In this document: piece by piece, positions 61,501 through 64,000 of the stretch
How positions within the stretch are numbered: position 1 is the first letter of the stretch
Layout: each line of letters begins with the position of its first letter
Assembly (NCBI GenBank): GCA_963576725.1
Contig: OY755241.1
Span: forward strand, 80,573,153-80,637,152
DNA: 64,000 bases
Direction of reading: 5' to 3'
Origin: Azorinus chamasolen
Lineage: Eukaryota; Mollusca; Bivalvia; Cardiida; Solecurtidae
The notes under the pieces: generated by a model
What the model was told of the DNA's origin: nothing
Database searches by the model: none
What the model saw: the letters and a program-made list of their open reading frames with translations, nothing else
Made by a program: the position numbers and the translations under genes

Positions 61501-63317
61501 CTACATCAAGAAATTGGAAGTATGATGTTAGTGATCTGAAAACAAAAGATGTAGATAAATACATAGAGTTGTGTGGCATTAGTAAGAAATCCTCAGAAGA
61601 ACTGGCTCAGAAATTGGTTGGTTATCTAGATAAGAAATCACAAAGAACAACAAAAACAAATATTGGTACCTTTCATACAGAAATACACCAGAGAAAGCTG
61701 TCTGACCTTATAACTGTGCCAGTTCTTTTGATACAGTTGGTAACTCTGTGGTATTGTGGCAAAGACTTTGGTAACACACAATTACAGTTGTACTGTAGTA
61801 TGCTAGATCTGCTGTTTGAACGGTCTCGGAAAAGAATGTCTGAAAAACAGTTAGAAAGTACATGTACAGCTGCTAACAAACAGGAAATGCTGCTTCCGGA
61901 ATGTTTCAGTTCAAAGGACTACTGCCACAGTCATGCAGAGTTACTACTGTGCTTATCTAAGTTGGCATATAAGTCTCTGTTTAACAAACAAATGGAAGAA
62001 GCTTTGGTCTTCAAAAGTTCGAAACTTGATATTTTTGGAATTTCTCAATCAGATATCAACCTTTGTTTACAATGTGGCATTCTATCTCAAAATAAGGATT
62101 TTGGTAACTATACAGGAAAATATAAAAAGTTATCATTTTTGCACAAAACAATGCAAGAATTTCTGGCAGCATTACATATAGTCACTGTTCAGCCTGTTGA
62201 AAAAACCTTGGAATGTCTGAGAGAATTCTGTAGTTCAATAGATGTAATGATAGAAATGTCTCAAGTTTGGCTGTTTGTGTCTGGGATGAGTCCTGACATA
62301 ATGAAACAGTTGTTGAAACACTTCACTAGTGTTATCAATGCTGACAAACGGATACAAAACTACAGACAGAGTTTACGTGACTGGTCAGGAGAACGTTTGA
62401 TACAAGACATACAGGCATTTGTGGCTGATTGTGTTGTTGAAGGTCGAAATAATGGCCACACATACGAAAACATCGGTTTAGAAGACTTGTATATTGACAA
62501 ACACACTTTTAGACATGTAGAACGCTTGTTGCCAGGCAAAATATCGTCATGTATAAAGTCCATGTACATAGACGACACTGGCGTGATGACAGTTGACCAG
62601 TTAAGATGTATAACTGGTCTCTTACAACACAGTCGGACAGCTCAAAAATTGCACCTACATGACCTTGAGTCACGTATTACCAGAGAGACACTGACAACAT
62701 TCTTACAAAACTGTTGTAACCAGTTGACAAGTTTAGACTTGTTCCGAGTAATACTAACAGAGAGCGGAGTGACTTCAATATGTCATAGTATCAGCGAGTG
62801 TTTAATGGCACTCAGGCTGGGTGGGGTTACACTGACTCATGCAGATAAAGTAAAACTGTTGGCCGGGTTTTCACAGTCAGCCATCATTAAACAGTTAGAC
62901 CTATTGTTAGACTGTTCAGACCATGACGGACAGTGTAGACCTCGTATAGACTTGTCTTCTATGGCACAGTTACAGACACTTAGGTTATGGTTCATGTGTA
63001 TAGATAATCTACCGACCATGACACAATGTGTGGAGAGGGTTTACCTGGTGGGTGTTACATTTTCAGTTACGACTCTGTGTGAGTTTGCACGGAGGATTTC
63101 ACCGACAAAACGCCACTTAAAGGTAACACTAGACAGTGTTACAGTTAGAGAGGGGAATGAGGACCATGTAGACCTTGAGACTTTCCTCCGTGGTTGTCCC
63201 GGTCTGACAGTGACACGCTTCATGTACTACGACAGTTACAACACAGGGTTCATAGACTACGAGCATGATGACTATTTCAACACATGGTTAATACGCTTCC
63301 ACACAAACAAACAATAA
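30919..63317 (+). CDS. HEPN-coiled coil-NACHT-LRR protein (NLR-like), six coding exons
   Basis: Joining 30920-31411, 34639-34803, 39022-39228, 50930-51100, 57963-58020 and 60895-63317 gives one open frame of about 1171 residues; all introns are GT-AG. Residues 1-219 resemble the DZIP3-like HEPN region found in many bivalve NLR-type proteins, with R169-HALM-H174 fitting the R-x4-6-H motif of HEPN ribonucleases. Residues 220-345 are charged, heptad-like coiled coil. The NACHT NTPase follows: Walker A GDAGTGKT (445-452), Walker B LIVLDGLDE (529-537), sensor-like VFLTTSRN (564-571) and FLHKTMQEFLAA in the winged-helix region (779-790). From about 890 to 1150 is a leucine-rich repeat-like region. 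There is no signal peptide, so it is probably cytosolic. The proposed role, an innate sensor that oligomerises and acts on RNA, is inference. Exons 1-4 all end in phase 0. Confidence 0.88.
31911..33327. mobile_element. Pearl-like element with nine units of about 145 bp
   Basis: The 5' hairpin CCCCCTTTTGAAAAAATGGGGG is followed by (GGTC)n-type sequence. Nine units start near 32060, 32200, 32350, 32500, 32650, 32793, 32938, 33081 and 33230, each with GGTTGGTCATGACAA and TCACTAGGTCAAAGGTCAAG. The 3' end has ACATGTTTTACAAACAT then CTCTTGTT. It lies in NLR intron 1. Confidence 0.72.
33400..33905. repeat. Inverted dispersed repeat and a 63-bp triplication
   Basis: 33400-33600 matches the 9285-9625 family on the other strand. 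33755-33905 holds three copies of a 63-bp unit containing AACAAACCAAATTGTCTGCC, followed by a pearl-type AACATCTCTAACTCAAGTTC. Confidence 0.65.
34205..34425. mobile_element. P1-type MITE, left hairpin arm deleted
   Basis: CCCTTTCTCTGTTCTAAG to GAGGGAAAGGGG. Only the right arm CTAGGAGCCGTCTGATCTGG remains (34351-34370), so no hairpin can form. Confidence 0.65.
34639..34803 (+). CDS. NLR-like gene, coding exon 2 (HEPN motif exon)
   Basis: 55 codons, phase 0-0, acceptor TTACCTTCCAG and donor GTAAAC. It starts VLNIRHALMHSCDMNVSDAK. R-x4-H here is the putative catalytic pair of the HEPN fold, and two amphipathic helices follow. Confidence 0.85.
35799..37790. mobile_element. Pearl/Helentron-like element, second AGCTCACC copy
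   Basis: The same 5' hairpin as 27134 (AGCTCACCAGAGCAC...GTGCTCAGGGTGAGCT), then tandem units of about 165 bp. Three units at about 37185-37690 repeat at exactly 169 bp and are nearly identical, a recent local expansion. The 3' end is AGAGCCATTCTGGCTCTCTTGTT. It lies in NLR intron 2. Confidence 0.75.
38103..38345. repeat. Pair of 'GGATCCAGATGAG' hairpins
   Basis: Two hairpins in the same orientation, at 38103-38165 and 38285-38345. Each has one arm reading AGATGAG and the other CTCATCAGG. In NLR intron 2. Confidence 0.65.
39022..39228 (+). CDS. NLR-like gene, coding exon 3 (coiled coil)
   Basis: 69 codons, phase 0-0, acceptor AATATTTTAG, donor GTATTT (weaker than consensus). Highly charged helical sequence, e.g. 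SRMHAVESELATHRVK and SEDLKALENDYKQTKAEMTQ. Confidence 0.82.
39405..39730. mobile_element. Tigger-like MITE, 'TTCGATATCTCGAACTTCG' variant
   Basis: It opens TACAGTTTAACTTCGATATC and closes TTATCGAAGTTCAAATGTA. The perfect central palindrome includes AAAGCTCCTGCAGGAGCTTT and TACAGTAATGCTG with its inverse. It is just after coding exon 3. Confidence 0.75.
39748..39892. repeat. 36-bp tandem repeat, four copies
   Basis: Unit with AACGGTCCCGGCTTGCTGCA and TAATTGGACCGCAGT, four consecutive copies with few changes. Because 36 is a multiple of 3, the reverse strand stays open and gives a false 76-residue frame. Confidence 0.88.
39922..40520. mobile_element. Pearl-like element, 3' end missing
   Basis: The hairpin CCCCCATCGCATAGAGGAGGGGGG and (GTCT)n are followed by three units of about 170 bp with TTGAAGGATTTTCA and GGCTCAAGGTCAAGGTCACA. 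Confidence 0.6.
41288..41485 (-). pseudogene. Possible retroelement coding fragment
   Basis: The reverse strand is open for 65 codons (KIDSLSVILG, KLDILLIEIRDIFLSKCKE). The composition resembles the C-terminal tail of LINE polyproteins but I cannot match it with confidence. It is flanked by the dispersed 9285-type repeat. Confidence 0.3.
41823..42022. mobile_element. TTAA-type MITE, family P2, diverged
   Basis: ACACATTCCCTCCTAG to AGGAGGGAATGAGTTAA, with the hairpin GAAACCATTGATAGAGC and its inverse around TTTGCTCAATAGTAGCAATT. Confidence 0.7.
42418..42668. mobile_element. TTAA-flanked MITE, family P1, best copy (251 bp)
   Basis: TTAACCCTTTCCCTGTTC to GAGGGAAAGGGTTAA: a 10-bp inverted repeat CCCTTTCCCT next to TTAA at both ends. 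The hairpin at 42563-42628 has arms AAACAGAGCAGACCCTGATC and GATCTGGGTCTACTCTGTTT around GGCTCCTCTAGGAGCC. It is the reference for the other P1 copies. Confidence 0.9.
43537..44460 (+). pseudogene. Retroelement reverse transcriptase fragments (Penelope-like?)
   Basis: 43537-43770 is open (KWCRRKNVESNGLS, HEHLLPPKPRISF-like). 43979-44015 encodes DFSTLYTTLP. 44280-44390 encodes AFFTDEQMKYLTNWTCSEAL and LLDNLF. 44410-44462 encodes QVIGIPMGKNCAQMVADLL across a frame change. I recognise this order from a retroelement protein common in bivalves; the class name is tentative. It is broken by frameshifts and cut at 44463 by a pearl-like insertion. Confidence 0.6.
44463..44860. mobile_element. Pearl-like element inserted in the retroelement
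   Basis: The hairpin ATACGCCGTTTGAAAAGACGAGACGTAT and (GTCT)n are followed by two units with AACATCTCTAACTCAAGTTC. It starts exactly where the reverse transcriptase frame is lost. Confidence 0.6.
45202..45345. repeat. Long perfect hairpin, 'CTGCTCTGATCTAATATTTC' family
   Basis: Arms of about 60 bases, AATATTTCGACCACTAAGGG and CCCTTAGTGGTCGAAATATT, meet at TCATGTCTTGACATGA. A sister hairpin is at 57517-57651. Confidence 0.85.
46617..47372. mobile_element. Pearl-like element with 43-bp tandem core
   Basis: The 5' part has AACATCTCTAACTCAAATTC. About twelve 43-bp units follow (46703-47262) with TATGTATATCTGGACATGCT and GTGTGTCC. The 3' part ends GTGCCCTCCGACACACTTGTTTTT. Because 43 is not a multiple of 3, several frames stay open and give false Cys/Trp-rich proteins. 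Confidence 0.8.
47868..48076. mobile_element. Tigger-like MITE inside the LINE
   Basis: TATAGTAAAACTCCGCTAAT and TTAGCGGGGTTTCACTGTA flank the perfect hairpin GCATTAAGC...AAAGCTCCTATAGGAGCTTT. It splits the LINE coding region. It has the best-preserved palindrome of its family. Confidence 0.9.
48874..49102. mobile_element. TTAA-flanked MITE, family P2, inside the LINE 3' region
   Basis: TTAACCCATTCCCACATA to GCGGGAATGGGTTAA. The perfect hairpin GAAACCATTGTGATAAATA and its inverse surrounds TTTGCTCCTATTGGAGCAAA. It sits between the LINE stop and its simple-repeat tail. Confidence 0.88.
49506..49975 (+). pseudogene. Retroelement C-terminal fragments, two copies
   Basis: 49508-49712 encodes ANPSDTYAAFLNLDLKI, SSKIYDKRDDFYVNIVHF and VCISQLIRLARAF; 49720-49825 encodes LLKQGYRYHKLRKTFSKFYY. 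A second start of the same segment is at 49882-49970 (ANPSCTYAAFLDLDLI). This is the downstream part of the retroelement at 43537-44460. A reverse-strand piece of the same is at 59460-59590. Confidence 0.65.
49972..50304. repeat. Foldback of the 9285-type dispersed repeat (333 bp)
   Basis: Arms running inward from TTTTCGTTTTACATGCACTT and its near inverse meet near 50140. The arms include GTATTTGCCATCGCGGTTGT, which elsewhere occurs as single, non-inverted copies. Confidence 0.75.
50431..50794. mobile_element. TA-flanked MITE, 'CAGTGCTCCCT' family
   Basis: TACAGTGCTCCCTACTTACA opens and GGAAGGGAGCACTGTA closes. The core is the CAAACCCTATGTTGTGACCA hairpin at 50582-50670. The ends again resemble pogo/Tigger-type. 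A sister copy is at 58051-58415. Confidence 0.82.
50930..51100 (+). CDS. NLR-like gene, coding exon 4 (coiled coil with heptad repeat)
   Basis: 57 codons, phase 0-0, acceptor TTACTTGTAG, donor GTAAGT. It contains the heptad series HGQKFDL-LGQKFDL-HDQRLSA. It is separated from exon 3 by an 11.7 kb intron of repeats. Confidence 0.85.
51496..51910. mobile_element. Compact complete pearl-like element (415 bp)
   Basis: The hairpin TATGCCCCCATAG...GGGGGGCATA and (GTCTGTTT)n are followed by two core units of about 150 bp with GGTCAAGGTCATCCTTCAAG, then GGGGGCATAGTGTTTCACAA and CATCTTGTTT. It is short enough to define both ends of the family. A further copy starts at 63777. Confidence 0.72.
51982..53037. 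mobile_element. Pearl/Helentron-like element, third AGCTCACC copy
   Basis: The hairpin AGCTCACCTTGCACGAAGTGCCAAGGTGAGCT and a GTCC-rich stretch are followed by about six units of roughly 165 bp with TTTGGTATGTAGCATCATCT. It merges into the 29-bp minisatellite at about 53038; no 3' hairpin is seen. Confidence 0.65.
53038..54110. repeat. 29-bp minisatellite array 1
   Basis: The unit is TCTCTCTCTGGTTTATGTCT followed by ATCAGACTG, with variants CCCTCTGTTTTATGTAT and units shortened by one or two bases. About 37 units. No unit contains a stop in any + frame, so all three frames stay open for hundreds of codons (the longest is 427). In NLR intron 4. Confidence 0.92.
54108..54357. mobile_element. 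Short pearl-like element with both hairpins
   Basis: The 5' hairpin is TATGCCCCAACATAGTGGTGGCATA, with GTACGTCCGTACGCAC downstream, and the 3' hairpin is GTGTCCTATGGACAC followed by ATTTCTCGTT. It has no tandem core and lies directly against the minisatellite. Confidence 0.6.
54359..55515. mobile_element. Pearl-like element, 'GTCTCCCCCATTTG' type
   Basis: The hairpin ATGTCTCCCCCATTTGTAATGGGGAGACAT and (GTCC)n are followed by units with CATATCTC, AGGATTTCAAAATGAT and CAAGGTCACA. A second unit type (about 54960-55500) has TTCATGTATTGAAAGAGCATGATG-like sequence. The frames at 55032-55397 have no recognisable domain and run through this repeat. Confidence 0.55.
55516..56985. repeat. 29-bp minisatellite array 2
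   Basis: About 50 units of the same repeat and orientation as array 1, open in all three + frames. The two arrays are separated by about 1.4 kb of pearl-type elements, suggesting those inserted into one longer array or that the array was copied. Confidence 0.92.
57517..57651. repeat. Long perfect hairpin, second copy
   Basis: Arms AAATACTTAAACTGCTCTGA to its inverse, meeting at ATCATGACATGAT. It is more perfect than the 45202 copy. Confidence 0.87.
57963..58020 (+). CDS. NLR-like gene, coding exon 5 (linker)
   Basis: A 58-base exon between TTTACATTCTAG and GTAAGT, encoding DKEDTTAGRAVCSWEEQCN plus one base. It shifts the phase from 0 to 1, so skipping it would put the NACHT exon out of frame. 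It is short, hence less certain than its neighbours. Confidence 0.72.
58051..58415. mobile_element. TA-flanked MITE, 'CAGTGCTCCCT' family (365 bp)
   Basis: TACAGTGCTCCCTCCCTACA opens and GAGAGGGAGCACTGTA closes. The core hairpin (58171-58265) is perfect: TATGCCTCAATCAAACCCTA and inverse around GTCACTTTGTGAC. It starts 31 bases after the donor of coding exon 5. Confidence 0.88.
58121..59088. repeat. Exact tandem duplication of 484 bp
   Basis: 58121-58604 and 58605-59088 match with only a few base differences (e.g. CATAACGG versus CATATCGG; GTACAATC versus GTATAATC). The unit covers most of the MITE plus part of the dispersed repeat to TCTTTTGATG. It must be very recent, or could be an assembly error. 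In NLR intron 5. Confidence 0.9.
59890..60139. mobile_element. TTAA-flanked MITE, family P3 (250 bp)
   Basis: TTAACCCTTCACTTGCTG to CAGCAAGAGAAGGTTTAA. The hairpin apex is ACAGCTCCTGCAGGAGCTGT. It is the same length as the copy at 8392-8641. In NLR intron 5. Confidence 0.87.
60700..60856. mobile_element. Decayed P1-type element beside the NACHT exon
   Basis: It has GAACAGACCCTGATCAG and a weak opposite arm, ending GAGGAAGAGGGTTAA 38 bases before the exon 6 acceptor. Confidence 0.5.
60895..63317 (+). CDS. NLR-like gene, coding exon 6 (NACHT and LRR)
   Basis: The acceptor is TTGACTTTATTTCAG. The exon completes a Ser codon and runs 806 further codons to TAA. It holds the whole NTPase module and the C-terminal leucine-rich part (e.g. 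LTSLDLFRVILTESGV, LQTLRLWFMCIDNL). There is no ATG in the first 50 bases; the region upstream of Trp380 is exon sequence in frame, so this is not an independent gene. It is much more codon-like and stop-free than anything else in the window. Confidence 0.95.
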
Positions 63318-63776
63318 TATAAGTTACACGATGTACGGGTTTGTATGCCGGATTTGGATTCAGTATTTCCTGAGCGCGAAGCATATAACTTAAAATGTTT
63401 TTAAACTTAACTTAAAAGTTTTACACAAAACGTTTACTATCTGTTGAGACAAGTTTTAATTCGAACTTCAGAAAAAGGTTATTTTTCATCTCTCAGCTGC
63501 CTTTTATCATATTTTAAACAATTCAGAATTATTTAAACACTCAACTGTCAGTATTTGTTTTATTATTTAGAACATTTCCTGCCAAATAAAACAAGTTTGA
63601 TCTCAAAATTCAGGAAAAAAGTTGTTTTCCATCTCTGAGCCGCCATTACATTTTGTCTTTTAAACCACTTAGAATGTTTTAATAACCAAACGCACAACTA
63701 TGAGTATTTATTTTCATAGTTGAAACATTTCCAGTCGGTTTATACAAGTTTTAAAAAATCAGGAAAAATATCTTTT
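63318..63776 (+). other. 3' untranslated/flanking region of the NLR-like gene
   Basis: AT-rich sequence with no repeats recognised until 63777. AATAAA at 63585-63590 is a plausible polyadenylation signal, which would give a 3' UTR of roughly 290 bases. Two diverged copies of a segment with CAGGAAAA and TTTTCATCTCT may mark a small internal duplication. Confidence 0.5.
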
Positions 63777-64000
63777 TATGTCCCCATTGACAATAGTCGG
63801 GGGCGTATTGTTTTTGCCCTGTCTGTCTGTTTGTCTGTTTGTTTGTCAGCACCTTTAACATTGGTCTTAACTTTTGAGCCAGTACAGATAGAGACTTGAT
63901 ATTTGGCATGCATGTGTATCTCATAAATCCGCACATTTTGAGGGGTGACATGTCAAGGTCAAGGCCATCCTTCAAGGTCAGAGGTCAAATATATGAGGGG
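63777..64000. mobile_element. Pearl-like element, runs off the window
   Basis: The 5' hairpin TATGTCCCCATTG...CGGGGGCGTA and (GTCTGTTT)n match the copy at 51496-51910, followed by one core unit with GGTCAAGGCCATCCTTC. Confidence 0.72.

Noticed and set aside
60936..63317. Treating the NACHT frame as a separate single-exon gene
   Set aside because: The frame continues upstream without ATG to a good acceptor at 60894, and five in-frame exons precede it.

Overview
This is eukaryotic DNA from an invertebrate animal, most likely a bivalve mollusc. The evidence is AT-rich, intron-rich sequence with GT-AG split genes, dense short hairpin (MITE-like) elements, and tandem-core repeats of the kind described as 'pearl' elements in oysters. 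There is also a HEPN-NACHT NLR-like gene of a type I know to be numerous in bivalves. The species cannot be fixed from the sequence.

I could assemble two genes, both on the + strand. (1) 4167-18691 is a complete short-chain dehydrogenase/reductase (SDR) gene. It has nine exons, every splice junction keeps frame, and it encodes 260 residues with the NNA, Asn-Ser-Tyr-Lys and C-terminal DGG features. (2) 30919-63317 is a six-exon gene encoding about 1171 residues. The order is a DZIP3-like HEPN region with an R-x4-H motif, a coiled coil spread over two exons, a short linker exon, then one large exon with a NACHT NTPase (Walker A GDAGTGKT, Walker B LIVLDGLDE) and a C-terminal leucine-rich region. 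It looks like an intracellular NLR-type sensor that may carry an RNA-cleaving HEPN effector.

Layout: 1-4150 is repeats, including a foldback element with a 10-bp target duplication (1067-2347). 4167-18691 is the SDR gene, whose introns are packed with TTAA-flanked hairpin elements and a 64-bp minisatellite. 18692-30918 is intergenic. It holds a 2.2-3.5 kb duplicated block (about 19835-22048 and 23660-27132), a reverse LINE fragment, a CCGTA/TACGG-rich tract and a 2.6 kb tandem-core element. 30919-63317 is the NLR-like gene. Its introns, up to 11.7 kb, hold two more large tandem-core elements, a broken LINE, a fragmented second retroelement, two large 29-bp minisatellite arrays and an exact 484-bp tandem duplication. 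63318-64000 is the 3' flank and the start of another repeat.

The most unusual theme is a set of perfect or near-perfect hairpins. They sit at the centre of several element families with unrelated ends (TA-flanked pogo/Tigger-like, and TTAA-flanked piggyBac-like), yet share the apex CTCCT-NN-AGGAG. In three of the families they also share a fixed mismatch at the same place in the stem. All functions are inferred from sequence alone. No database search, expression data or structure prediction was available.
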